A stretch of 64,000 bases of DNA from Pseudomonas psychrophila (GTDB taxonomy: Bacteria; Pseudomonadota; Gammaproteobacteria; Pseudomonadales; Pseudomonadaceae). Both the position numbers and the translations under genes were made by a program. The stretch spans positions 37,252 through 101,251 of the forward strand of contig NZ_JYKZ01000015.1 in assembly GCF_001043005.1 (NCBI RefSeq). The letters run 5' to 3'. The notes below the pieces were generated by a model. That model was not told the DNA's origin, ran no database searches, and saw nothing but the letters and a program-made list of their open reading frames with translations. Below are positions 1 to 7,863 of the stretch, piece after piece. Numbering within the stretch: the first letter of the stretch is position 1; each line of letters starts with the position of its first letter.

Positions 1-1
1 G

Positions 2-316
2 GTCACCAAGCACAACAACGAAACCGACCAGGCACTGCTCACCGTGTTGGCCGAGGTCAAGGCCCGGGGCTTGCTGGACGGGCTGTACGTGCACGGCAAT
101 GGCAACAACCTGGCGTTCCTGCCCCTAGCCTTGCAAAAACGCGAAGCGGTGCGCGAGTGGATCCGCCGCGATCAGGCGATCAACGGTAAGCGTCCGTTGC
201 TGGGCTTTGGAGACAGCGTCTCGGACCTGGGCTTCATGGCCGAGTGCGACTGGTGGGGCACACCCAAGCGCGGCCAACTGGCCAGTCACGTGCTGGCGAG
301 TGTCGATCATGAGTAA
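2..316 (+). CDS. HAD-superfamily phosphoesterase of the Ter biosynthetic module (5' end outside window)
   Basis: The reading frame is open from the window edge, so only the C-terminal 104 residues or so are seen. They contain GFGDSVSDLGFM, which fits HAD motif IV (GDSxxD, the metal-binding acidic pair); motifs I to III must lie upstream. Its stop overlaps the start of the next gene by 8 bases, so the two are translationally coupled. HAD phosphoesterases are a standard member of the biosynthetic module found beside ter genes, thought to make a nucleoside-like metabolite; the reaction itself is unknown. The family call rests on one motif plus the context. Confidence 0.7.
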   Translation, partial: VTKHNNETDQALLTVLAEVKARGLLDGLYVHGNGNNLAFLPLALQKREAVREWIRRDQAINGKRPLLGFGDSVSDLGFMAECDWWGTPKRGQLASHVLASVDHE

Positions 317-1403
317 CCCTTTCGCAGGTCTGGAGACTGTCGGCAGTGGTAGCTATGACGCCGATGACGTGCACTTTTTACTGCGCGCCCTGCAGATGGA
401 AGTCACCGATGTGCAGGAAAAGGAGCGGTTGATCCAGACCCGGCAGCGCCATTACTCCGAGATGATCAGCCAGGAGCATGCGCCGTCCGACACCCATAAA
501 AGCCTGTATCAGCTGGCCCTGGCACAGAACGGCGCCCGCATGGCGGCTGATGTGCAGGCGCTGGCGCTGGCGTTGAACGAGCGCTACAGCGGCCCGACGA
601 TTGCGCTGGTGTCGTTTGTGCGGGCCGGTTTGCCGTTGGGTGTGTTACTGCGCCGGGCGCTGCTCGATCTGGGGCGCGAGGCTGCGCATTACGGGATCAG
701 CATTATTCGTGACCGTGGAATCGACAACGTCGCACTCGAAGCTATCATCAAAACCCACGGTGCCGAGAACATCGTGTTTGTCGATGGCTGGACCGGCAAG
801 GGCGCGATCAGCGGCCAGATCCGCGACAGCCTGGCGGGTGATTCGCGTTTTGCGCCTGATCCGCGTCTGGTTGTGTTGGCCGACCCCTGTGGTCGCGCCT
901 GGCTGGCGGCATCGGCCGAGGACTGGCTGATCCCGTCGGGTATCCTGGGGGCCACGGTTTCAGGACTGGTTTCCCGTTCCATCTGGCCACAAGACCCGGG
1001 CCTGCATGGCTGCGTGGTGTATGACCATTTGGCGGAACACGACGTGACCATGAGTTTTATCCACAGCATCGAAACCGAGCGTGCGCTGCTTGCACCACAG
1101 GCGAGTGCGCAACCCTGGACAGCGGAGCAGGCTGGCGTGTTGCAACACTCGGCTGTCGCTGCGGTCGAACGTATCTCGACCCGGTTTGCGGTGACCAACC
1201 CCAATCGGGTCAAACCGGGTATCGCTGAGGCAACCCGCGCCGTGATGCGCCGTGTGCCGGACCACGTACTGGTGCGCAACCGTGACGATCAGGACGTGCA
1301 ACTGCTCCTGCACCTGACGCGCCAGGCCAATATCGAGGTTCAAGAGGTCGGTGATGAATTGGGGCCGTATCGCGCTGTGACCGTAATCAGGAGTGTTCGC
1401 TGA
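309..1403 (+). CDS. StiP-family PRTase-like/Pelota fusion protein of the Ter module
   Basis: The protein has 364 residues. I chose the ATG at 309 because it overlaps the upstream stop; an earlier in-frame ATG at 207 would overlap the upstream gene by 110 bases. The N-terminal two thirds look like a phosphoribosyltransferase-type fold: a hydrophobic strand VSFVRAGLPLGVLLRR near residues 97-112 and a PRPP-loop-like NIVFVDGWTGKGAISG near 152-167. The last 90 residues or so fit the Pelota-type RNA-binding domain that is fused to this PRTase in Ter operons. Databases often name the family cysteine protease StiP; the PRTase reading is the better supported one. The stop and the next ATG share bases (TGATG). 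Confidence 0.75.
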   Translation: MSNPFAGLETVGSGSYDADDVHFLLRALQMEVTDVQEKERLIQTRQRHYSEMISQEHAPSDTHKSLYQLALAQNGARMAADVQALALALNERYSGPTIALVSFVRAGLPLGVLLRRALLDLGREAAHYGISIIRDRGIDNVALEAIIKTHGAENIVFVDGWTGKGAISGQIRDSLAGDSRFAPDPRLVVLADPCGRAWLAASAEDWLIPSGILGATVSGLVSRSIWPQDPGLHGCVVYDHLAEHDVTMSFIHSIETERALLAPQASAQPWTAEQAGVLQHSAVAAVERISTRFAVTNPNRVKPGIAEATRAVMRRVPDHVLVRNRDDQDVQLLLHLTRQANIEVQEVGDELGPYRAVTVIRSVR

Positions 1404-2362
1404 TGATCAAGCACTCAGCCTATGCCTTGGGCGCCACACTTTATATGCCGGCTACCCGTCCCGACATTCTGGATGTGGTGCTGGGCGAAAAGATCCAGGG
1501 TTTGCGCTCGCTGGTGGTGTGCCTGGAAGACGCTGTGGCCGAAACCGACGTGCAGCAGGGGCTGAACAACCTCAAAAACCTGCTGCTGGGCATCGAAGCG
1601 CGAGGCGGTCGTCCGTCCGCCGGTCCGATCCTGTTTGTGCGGCCACGGGATGCTGCGATGGCAGCGGTGCTCAATGAATGGTCGCTGATGCGCCATGTTG
1701 ACGGCTTTGTGGTACCCAAGCTGAGCTTGAGCAACATCAGCGAGTGGCAGCAGGCGGTGACCCGCGACGACCTGATGCTCATGCCAACCCTCGAAACCCC
1801 GGAAGTCTTTGTCCCCAATGCCATGGTTGAGTTGCGCAGCGCCATGCTGGAGCAATTGCCGGGGCGCATTATCGCCTTGCGCATTGGCGGCAACGACTTG
1901 ATGGGCTGCCTGGGCTTGCGTCGTCACCCGGCCATGACCCTGTACAGCACGCCCATGAGCTATGTAATTCCAATGTTGTGCGGGATCATGGGCTCTGCAG
2001 GCTTTGCCCTGACCGCACCGGTGTTCGAACAACTGAATACACCGCACTTGCTGGAGCAAGAGCTGGCGCTGGATATGGCCCACGGGCTTGTGGGTAAAAC
2101 CGCGATCCACCCGTCGCAAATTGCAGTTATCCACAGGGCGCTGCAAGTCAGCCTTGAAGATCTCAACAGTGCACGCCAAATACTAAGTGAGGCGGCGCCT
2201 GCGGTGTTCAAGTTCAACGACGCCATGTGCGAGCCTGCGACCCATTACAAATGGGCGCAAAAAATTATTGAACGAGCGCATTGGCAGGGGGTTCGCCCTG
2301 AAGTTGCCAGCTCGTCAGACACTTTTGGAGGCAGCCTGCGATTGGCTGAATTAGTGGGTTGA
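1403..2362 (+). CDS. HpcH/HpaI aldolase / citrate lyase beta-like (CitE) enzyme
   Basis: This 319-residue TIM-barrel lyase matches the CitE-like branch. It shows the acidic metal-site motif VCLEDAVAE near residues 33-41, LMPTLETPEVF with the second acidic ligand near 125-135, and LRIGGNDLMG near 152-161. The family cleaves or forms C-C bonds of CoA-thioester or 2-keto-acid substrates using Mg2+; the substrate here is unknown. Such an aldolase is one of the enzymes of the Ter-linked biosynthetic module. It starts inside the previous stop (TGATG), and its own stop overlaps the TTG start of the next gene. Confidence 0.8.
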   Translation: MIKHSAYALGATLYMPATRPDILDVVLGEKIQGLRSLVVCLEDAVAETDVQQGLNNLKNLLLGIEARGGRPSAGPILFVRPRDAAMAAVLNEWSLMRHVDGFVVPKLSLSNISEWQQAVTRDDLMLMPTLETPEVFVPNAMVELRSAMLEQLPGRIIALRIGGNDLMGCLGLRRHPAMTLYSTPMSYVIPMLCGIMGSAGFALTAPVFEQLNTPHLLEQELALDMAHGLVGKTAIHPSQIAVIHRALQVSLEDLNSARQILSEAAPAVFKFNDAMCEPATHYKWAQKIIERAHWQGVRPEVASSSDTFGGSLRLAELVG

Positions 2363-3033
2363 ACGACGTTTTGAATACAAAGGTTAATGGTAAGCAAGTT
2401 CTGTCAGCGTTCGATTTCGATGGCACGTTGACCTATCACGACACGTTTGTGCCGTTTTTGCGCTTTGCCTTTGGCAATCGGCTGTTCGCGATGCGTTTGT
2501 TCCGGATGATTCCGGCCACTGCGTGCTATCTGTTGGGTAGGATTTCGCGTAATGACCTGAAAGAAAAGCTCATCGCTGTCTACCTGACGGGTGCCAAAGA
2601 GGCGTGGGTAAAAGAACGCGCAGAAGCATTTTGTGACGTTTCGTGGCAGCGCTTAATGCGGCCTTTGGGCTTAACATCCGTCGCCAACCAGCTTGAGCAG
2701 GGCGCCAACGTTACGATTTGCTCGGCGTCCCCGGAATTGGTGCTCACACCGTTTGCCAGAAAACTCGGTATCGGCCTGATCGGAACACGTCTGGCGTCAG
2801 TCGATGGCGTGCTGACGGGGGATATCGAAGGTATCAACTGTCGCTGTGAACAAAAAGTCATCCGGCTGGAGGCGCAATACGGGCCTTTGGACCAATACAC
2901 ATTACGTGCCTGGGGTGACACCGTAGGCGATGAACAAATGCTCGGGGCCGCTCAGGAGCCACATTGGCGCGAATTTCACGCGCTGTGGCGTCGCAAGCGG
3001 CCACTTGACGTGTGTTTGCGTGAAGGGCTGTAA
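2359..3033 (+). CDS. HAD-IB family phosphatase
   Basis: The protein has 224 residues if it starts at TTG 2359, which overlaps the upstream TGA by 3 bases; no ATG lies before the first motif. Motif I is FDFDGTLT (nucleophile Asp19, acid Asp21), motif II is TICSASPEL and motif IV is AWGDTVGDEQML, so all the catalytic elements of a HAD-IB phosphatase (SerB-like, with a helical cap) are present. It is the last enzyme of the module before terZ; the 70-base gap to the next gene has no evident terminator. The substrate is unknown and is presumably a phosphorylated intermediate of the same pathway. Confidence 0.8.
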   Translation: MNDVLNTKVNGKQVLSAFDFDGTLTYHDTFVPFLRFAFGNRLFAMRLFRMIPATACYLLGRISRNDLKEKLIAVYLTGAKEAWVKERAEAFCDVSWQRLMRPLGLTSVANQLEQGANVTICSASPELVLTPFARKLGIGLIGTRLASVDGVLTGDIEGINCRCEQKVIRLEAQYGPLDQYTLRAWGDTVGDEQMLGAAQEPHWREFHALWRRKRPLDVCLREGL

Positions 3034-3106
3034 GCCAGGCGTAAGCAAAGCGTGTCAATAATCAGCAATTACCTATCGTGCTTCAGTGCAGACAAGGAGA
3101 CGCTTC

Positions 3107-3697
3107 ATGGCCATTTCGCTGTCCAAGAATCAAACCATTTCTCTCGAGAAAGAAGCTGGAACCGGTCTCAAGAAAATTCGCATGGGCCTGGGCTGGGACC
3201 CGGTCAAACCGAGCGGTTTTTTTGCCAAGCTGCTGAGCAGTGATGCCGCCATCGACCTGGATGCCTCGTGCATCCTGCTCGACAGTGCCAAGCAAGCCCT
3301 GGACCTGGTGTGGTTCCGCCAGCTCAAGTCCAACGACGGCTCCATCGTTCATTCCGGCGATAACCGCACGGGTGAGGGCGATGGCGACGACGAATCGATC
3401 CAGGTCAACCTGGAGCAGCTGCCTGCCGGGGTCAAGCACCTGGTGTTTACCGTGAACTCGTTCACCGGGCAAAACTTTGAAGCGGTAGAAAACGCCTACT
3501 GCCGCATTGTTGACGAGCTGACCGGCAAAGAGCTGGCGCGCTTCAACCTGTCGGACAAAGGCCGTCACACGGGCGTGGTCATGGCGTACATCAGCCGCAC
3601 GGCTGCTGGCTGGGACCTGACCGCTATCGGTACCGTGGCCAATGGCCGTACCGCACAGGATCTGGCCAGTGATGCGGCCCAGGCGGTGCGTGCATGA
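3107..3697 (+). CDS. terZ: TerD-family calcium-binding stress protein, TerZ position
   Basis: The protein has 196 residues. The ATG at 3107 follows the binding site AAGGAGA and begins the typical TerD start MAISLSKNQTISL; the longer open frame upstream lacks family sequence. TerD domains are beta-sandwich Ca2+-binding proteins. The acidic ligand clusters AIDLDAS (near residue 48) and DNRTGEGDGDDES (near 86) are both intact. It is the first gene of a canonical terZABCDE order, and its stop overlaps the terA start (ATGA). The symbol is assigned by position, since Ter paralogs are hard to separate by sequence alone. Confidence 0.82.
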   Translation: MAISLSKNQTISLEKEAGTGLKKIRMGLGWDPVKPSGFFAKLLSSDAAIDLDASCILLDSAKQALDLVWFRQLKSNDGSIVHSGDNRTGEGDGDDESIQVNLEQLPAGVKHLVFTVNSFTGQNFEAVENAYCRIVDELTGKELARFNLSDKGRHTGVVMAYISRTAAGWDLTAIGTVANGRTAQDLASDAAQAVRA

Positions 3698-4908
3698 CGA
3701 CTCTGACTCCTGGCGCCAATACCGCTGTCGCTGCCGGCAGCCTGAGCGTCACCATCAGCTACACCCCGGTGGCGGGAGCTGATCTGGACGTGTCTGCATT
3801 CCTGCTCAATGAATCGGGCAAGGTGCGCGGCGACAACGACATGTGCTTCTTCGGCCAGCAAAGTGTCAACAATGGCGCGGTCAAGCTGGTCGAGTCGGCT
3901 GCAGGTCGCAGTGTGTTCAGTGTCAATCTGGACGCCATTGATCAGGCCATCGAAAAAGTCGCCCTCACAGCGACCATTTACGAGAACAAGGCCCGGTTCG
4001 ACGCCTTCCCGCAACTGACCGTATCGGTGAGTGGCGGCATCGAAGCGCCGATCCCTACACAGGGCATGCAGGAAACCGCGTTGATCCTCGGCGAGTTCTA
4101 TCGCCGTCAGGGCGCGTGGAAGTTCCGCTGCGTGGCCCAGGGCTTTGCCGGTGGGCTGGCACCTTTGGCGCAGCACTTTGGCGTTGATATTGCCGCGCCT
4201 GCGCCTGCTCCGGCAGTTGCCCCGACGCCTGTTCCACCGCCTGCCCCGGCACCTGCTGCACCTGCTCCAGCCCCTGCATCGAAGATCAATCTGTCGAAGA
4301 TCACACTCGACAAGCAGCGTCCGTCCATCAGCCTTGAGAAAAAGGACGGTGACTTCGGCGAGATCAAAATCAACCTGAACTGGAACCGTACCAACCCCAA
4401 TGCCAGCGGCGGTGGCGGCTTTTTCGCCTCCTTGCGCGGTAAGTCCGGTGGTATCGATCTGGACGTGGGTTGCCTGTACGAGATGGACAACGGCCGTAAA
4501 GGCGCGGTTCAGGCCCTGGGCAATGCCTTTGGTGATTTCCGTGACGAGCCGTTTATCCAACTGATGGGCGACGACCGCACCGGCTCCGTGAGTGATGGCG
4601 AGTGGTTGCGTATCAACGGCAAGGAGTGGCGCAAGATGCGTCGCGTGCTGATCTACGCGTTCATCTACGAAGGTGCTCCGAACTGGCAGGCCACAGATGG
4701 CGTTATCACCTTGTACATCCCGGGTGAGCCGCCGATTGAAGTGCGTCTGAGCGAAGAGGGTGGCACCAAGGGCATGTGCGCCATCGCCTTGCTCGAAAAC
4801 GTTGGTGGCAGTGTGAAGGTCAATCGCAAGGTTGAATTCTTCAAGGGCCACTCCGACATGGATAAAGCGTTCGGTTGGGGTATGCGCTGGGCTGCTGGCT
4901 CCAAATGA
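3694..4908 (+). CDS. terA: TerA-like protein with two TerD-type domains joined by a Pro/Ala linker
   Basis: The protein has 404 residues. Residues 1-160 form a TerD-type domain (GADLDVSAFLLNESGKV) that lacks the usual DNRTGEGDGDDE calcium cluster. Residues 168-195 or so are a low-complexity linker of Ala and Pro. Residues 205-404 are the TerA-type second domain, with GIDLDVGCLYEMDNG, the acidic GDDRTGSVSDGE and the end FGWGMRWAAGSK typical of TerA. It lies between terZ and terB, as in enteric ter operons, and its start overlaps the terZ stop. The role is inferred from the family: part of a membrane-associated TerB/TerC/TerD metal-stress complex. Confidence 0.82.
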   Translation: MTTLTPGANTAVAAGSLSVTISYTPVAGADLDVSAFLLNESGKVRGDNDMCFFGQQSVNNGAVKLVESAAGRSVFSVNLDAIDQAIEKVALTATIYENKARFDAFPQLTVSVSGGIEAPIPTQGMQETALILGEFYRRQGAWKFRCVAQGFAGGLAPLAQHFGVDIAAPAPAPAVAPTPVPPPAPAPAAPAPAPASKINLSKITLDKQRPSISLEKKDGDFGEIKINLNWNRTNPNASGGGGFFASLRGKSGGIDLDVGCLYEMDNGRKGAVQALGNAFGDFRDEPFIQLMGDDRTGSVSDGEWLRINGKEWRKMRRVLIYAFIYEGAPNWQATDGVITLYIPGEPPIEVRLSEEGGTKGMCAIALLENVGGSVKVNRKVEFFKGHSDMDKAFGWGMRWAAGSK

Positions 4909-4974
4909 GCGCTATGTAACTGGCCGCCTGCCGAAGCAGGCGCCGCCCCCTCAATTTCTGACAAGGTGACTCCA

Positions 4975-5424
4975 ATGCTCGAATGGCTCAAAACCAACGC
5001 CACTGCCGCCCGTGACAAGCTCTCGACGGAAGTCAGCAAGTTCAAGAACCGTGAATTCATGGAAGCCGTGGTTTCCGGGTGCGCACTGGTGGCGGCTGCC
5101 GATGGCAACATCAGCAGCGACGAAAAACAGAAGATGGTCGGGTTTATTCAAAACTCGAATGAGCTGAAGGCCTTTGACGTTAAAGACGTGATCAAGGCCT
5201 TCAACGCCGTCTGCGAAAAATTTGAGTTTGATCAGCAGATCGGTCGCGCCGAGGCGCTGAAGTCGATTGGTCAACTGCGTAAAAAAGAAGATGCCGCCCG
5301 TCTGCTGGTGCGTGTTTGCTGCGCAATCGGTAGCGCCGACGGCGACTTCGATGAAAGTGAGCGGGCTGCTTGCCGCACTATCTGCAATGAGCTGGGGTTG
5401 AACCCTGGCGATTTTGATCTCTGA
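4975..5424 (+). CDS. terB: TerB family tellurite/stress resistance protein
   Basis: This 149-residue, all-helical, acidic protein follows a binding site ACAAGGTG. It has the two TerB metal-site elements VAAADGNISSDEK (near residues 41-53) and IGSADGDFDESE (near 122-133), each an Asp/Glu-rich turn in the TerB fold. TerB binds TerC at the inner membrane in studied systems. It lies between terA and terC, 7 bases upstream of terC, so co-transcription is likely. The longer frame from 4966 adds nothing recognisable. Confidence 0.88.
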   Translation: MLEWLKTNATAARDKLSTEVSKFKNREFMEAVVSGCALVAAADGNISSDEKQKMVGFIQNSNELKAFDVKDVIKAFNAVCEKFEFDQQIGRAEALKSIGQLRKKEDAARLLVRVCCAIGSADGDFDESERAACRTICNELGLNPGDFDL

Positions 5425-5431
5425 GGACATC

Positions 5432-6478
5432 ATGGAAAACACGGCAATTGGCTTTCCGCCAACTACCATCGCTGTATTTGTGGCTCTGGCGGTCATTGCT
5501 CTGGCAATCGACCTGTTTACCCACAAAAGCGATAAACCGGTCTCACTGACCAACGCCGCCGTCTGGTCGGTGTTCTGGGTGCTGATCTCCCTCGCCTTTG
5601 CGGGCTACCTGTACTACGCGCACGGCCCAAGCGTTGCCAGCCTGTTCGTCACCGGTTACGCGCTGGAAAAAGTCCTCAGCGTCGACAACCTGTTCGTGTT
5701 CATGGCCATTTTTGCCTGGTTCAAGATCCCGGACGCGCTGCGTCACCGTGTTCTGTACTGGGGCATCATCGGTGCCATCGTTTTCCGCCTGATTTTCGTG
5801 GCGATCGGTACCGGTCTGCTGGCGTTTGGCCCTTGGGTCGAAGTGCTGTTTGCGGTGGTCGTGGCCTGGACGGCGATCATGATGCTGCGCAGCAAGGAAG
5901 AGGATGAGGAGGAGGATTACTCCAAGCACATCGCCTACCGTTTTGCGAAAAAATTGTTCCCTGTTTGGCCGAAGCTGCACGGACATAATTTCTTTGTTTC
6001 GCGTACAGAGCTTGAAAAAGAGATCACGAAGCCGCAGAACAAGGGAATGACCCTTGTAGGCAAGGGCGCTCTTTTTGCGACACCACTGTTTTTGTGTGTG
6101 GTGGTGGTTGAGGTTTCAGACATTCTGTTTGCCTTCGACTCCGTACCGGCAGTGATTGCCGTGAGCCGTGAACCCTTGATCGTGTACTCGGCCATGATGT
6201 TCGCAATTCTGGGCCTGCGTACCATGTACTTCGTTCTCGAAGCGCTGAAACGCTACCTGGTACACCTGGAGAAATCGGTTATCGCGCTGTTGTTCTTTAT
6301 CGCCGGCAAGCTGGCCCTGAACGCAACCGATCACCTGTTTGGCCACGGTATCAGCATTGATCCAAACACCAGCCTGATGGTGGTGTTGGTGGTATTGGCC
6401 ATCGGTATCGTGGCCAGCATCATCTTTCCCGGTAAGGAAGAAGAGCAGTCCGACGTTAAAAACGACACGAACGCTTGA
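5432..6478 (+). CDS. terC: TerC family integral membrane protein
   Basis: The protein has 348 residues with about nine hydrophobic segments. Family motifs seen are EKVLSVDNLFVF (near 73-84, with the conserved acidic residues inside the membrane) and SDILFAFDSVPAVIA (near 235-249). TerC-type proteins act at the inner membrane in metal-ion handling (Mn2+ export in some relatives) and anchor the Ter complex. A charged cytoplasmic stretch EEDEEEDYSKH lies near residue 155. The start at 5432 follows the terB stop by 7 bases with GAGGA upstream. The length matches the family. Confidence 0.9.
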   Translation: MENTAIGFPPTTIAVFVALAVIALAIDLFTHKSDKPVSLTNAAVWSVFWVLISLAFAGYLYYAHGPSVASLFVTGYALEKVLSVDNLFVFMAIFAWFKIPDALRHRVLYWGIIGAIVFRLIFVAIGTGLLAFGPWVEVLFAVVVAWTAIMMLRSKEEDEEEDYSKHIAYRFAKKLFPVWPKLHGHNFFVSRTELEKEITKPQNKGMTLVGKGALFATPLFLCVVVVEVSDILFAFDSVPAVIAVSREPLIVYSAMMFAILGLRTMYFVLEALKRYLVHLEKSVIALLFFIAGKLALNATDHLFGHGISIDPNTSLMVVLVVLAIGIVASIIFPGKEEEQSDVKNDTNA

Positions 6479-6504
6479 TCGCACATTACTAAGGAGAATT
6501 ACAC

Positions 6505-7080
6505 ATGGCACTTTCCCTTTCCAAAGGCGGCAACCTGTCCCTGTCCAAAGAAGCTCCGGGGATGACTAAAGTTCTCGTGGGTCTGGGCTGGGATGCTCGT
6601 TCCACCGATGGTCAAGACTTCGACCTGGATGCGAGCGCTTTCTTGCTCAAGGCTGACGGTAAAGTCCGCGCTGACTCCGATTTCATTTTTTACAACCAGC
6701 TAAAAAGCACTGATGGCTCGGTTGAGCACACGGGCGATAACCGTACCGGTGAAGGCGACGGCGATGACGAGGCGATCAAGGTCGACCTGTCCAAAGTGCC
6801 TGCTGACATCGACCGTATCGCGTTCACCGTGACCATTCACGAAGCCGATGCGCGCAAGCAAAACTTCGGTCAGGTTCGTGGTGCGTTCATTCGCATTGTG
6901 AACCAGGACAACAACAGTGAAGTGGCGCGTTATGACCTGGCTGAAGACGCCAGCACTGAAACCGCGATGATCTTTGCTGAGCTGTATCGCAATGGCGCCG
7001 AGTGGAAATTCCGCGCGGTCGGTCAAGGTTTTGCCGGCGGTCTCAAGCCATTGGCTGAAAGCTACGGTCTGAAATTTTAA
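6505..7080 (+). CDS. terD: TerD family calcium-binding protein, TerD position
   Basis: This 191-residue single-domain TerD protein begins MALSLSKGGNLSLSKEAPG and keeps all the calcium-ligand clusters: FDLDASAF near 33-40 and DNRTGEGDGDDE near 79-90. The end GQGFAGGLKPLAESYG is characteristic. A good binding site (AAGGAG) precedes the ATG, 26 bases after terC. It is about two thirds identical by eye to the next gene, suggesting an old tandem duplication. The choice between terD and terE names is by gene order. Confidence 0.85.
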   Translation: MALSLSKGGNLSLSKEAPGMTKVLVGLGWDARSTDGQDFDLDASAFLLKADGKVRADSDFIFYNQLKSTDGSVEHTGDNRTGEGDGDDEAIKVDLSKVPADIDRIAFTVTIHEADARKQNFGQVRGAFIRIVNQDNNSEVARYDLAEDASTETAMIFAELYRNGAEWKFRAVGQGFAGGLKPLAESYGLKF

Positions 7081-7119
7081 TCTGCACCCCATCAACTTTT
7101 CATATAAGGGTTCACGAAC

Positions 7120-7698
7120 ATGGCAGTAAGTCTGAGTAAAGGCGGCAACGTTTCCCTGACCAAAGAAGCTCCGGGCCTGACCGAAGTGATTGTGGGTCTG
7201 GGTTGGGATCCTCGTGTCACTGACGGCCAGGAGTTCGACCTGGACGCCTCGGTGTTCATCGTTGGCGAGAGCGGCAAAGTGCTGAACGACGGCAGCTTTG
7301 TGTTCTACAACAACAAGACCTCGCCGGACGGCAACGTTGTGCACCAGGGCGACAACCGCTCGGGCGCGGGCGATGGTGACGACGAGCAAGTAAACGTCAA
7401 CCTGGCGGGTCTGTCGCAAGACGCCAAGAAACTGGCTTTCGCGGTCACCATCCATGACGCTGATGGCCGTAAACAAAGCTTTGGCCAGGTTTCGAACGCT
7501 TACATCCGCGTTCTGAACAAGGCAGACGGCAAAGAGCTGGCACGCTTTGACCTGAGCGAAGACGCTTCGACCGAAACCGCGATGGTATTCGGCGAGCTGT
7601 ATCGCAATGGCGAAGAGTGGAAGTTCAAGGCTATCGGCCAGGGTTTTGCTGGTGGCCTGGCGCCATTGGCTTCGAACTTTGGCGTTAACCTGGGCTAA
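7120..7698 (+). CDS. terE: TerD family calcium-binding protein, TerE position
   Basis: The protein has 192 residues with the same fold and motifs as the preceding gene: FDLDASVFIVGE, NNKTSPDG, DNRSGAGDGDDE and GQGFAGGLAPLAS. The DASVF and NNKTSPDG segments are those seen in classical TerD/TerE proteins. It closes the ter operon and is followed 17 bases on by a strong terminator. The 39-base gap from terD carries a moderate binding site (ATAAGGG). The function is the family's: Ca2+-dependent participation in the tellurite/phage/colicin stress response; not testable from sequence. Confidence 0.85.
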   Translation: MAVSLSKGGNVSLTKEAPGLTEVIVGLGWDPRVTDGQEFDLDASVFIVGESGKVLNDGSFVFYNNKTSPDGNVVHQGDNRSGAGDGDDEQVNVNLAGLSQDAKKLAFAVTIHDADGRKQSFGQVSNAYIRVLNKADGKELARFDLSEDASTETAMVFGELYRNGEEWKFKAIGQGFAGGLAPLASNFGVNLG

Positions 7699-7714
7699 AC
7701 CCCGGCGTTAAACA

Positions 7715-7750
7715 AAAGGCCCTCCCCGGTTTCGGGGAGGGCCTTTTTTT
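7715..7750 (+). terminator. Intrinsic terminator of the ter operon
   Basis: An 11-bp GC-rich stem (GGCCCTCCCCG / CGGGGAGGGCC) with a GTTT loop is followed by seven T residues. The run of A before the stem makes it partly bidirectional. Confidence 0.93.
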
Positions 7751-7766
7751 GTGCGTCTGTCCATCA

Positions 7767-7857
7767 CCTGTGGGAGCGGGCTTGCTCGCGATGCAGGCGA
7801 CACGGTCTGTCTGGATAACCGCGTGATGCAATCGCGAGCAAGCCCGCTCTCACAGGG
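7767..7857. repeat. REP pair (REPIN)
   Basis: Two inverted copies of the Pseudomonas REP core (GTGGGAGCGGGCTTGCTCGCGAT and its reverse complement, with one change) flank about 40 bases. It sits between the convergent ends of the ter operon and the autotransporter gene. Confidence 0.9.
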
Positions 7858-7863
7858 CCCGGG

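Noticed and set aside
207..309. N-terminal extension of the StiP-family gene from ATG 207
   Set aside because: It would overlap the upstream HAD gene by 110 bases in another frame and adds no family sequence; ATG 309 gives the normal coupled start.
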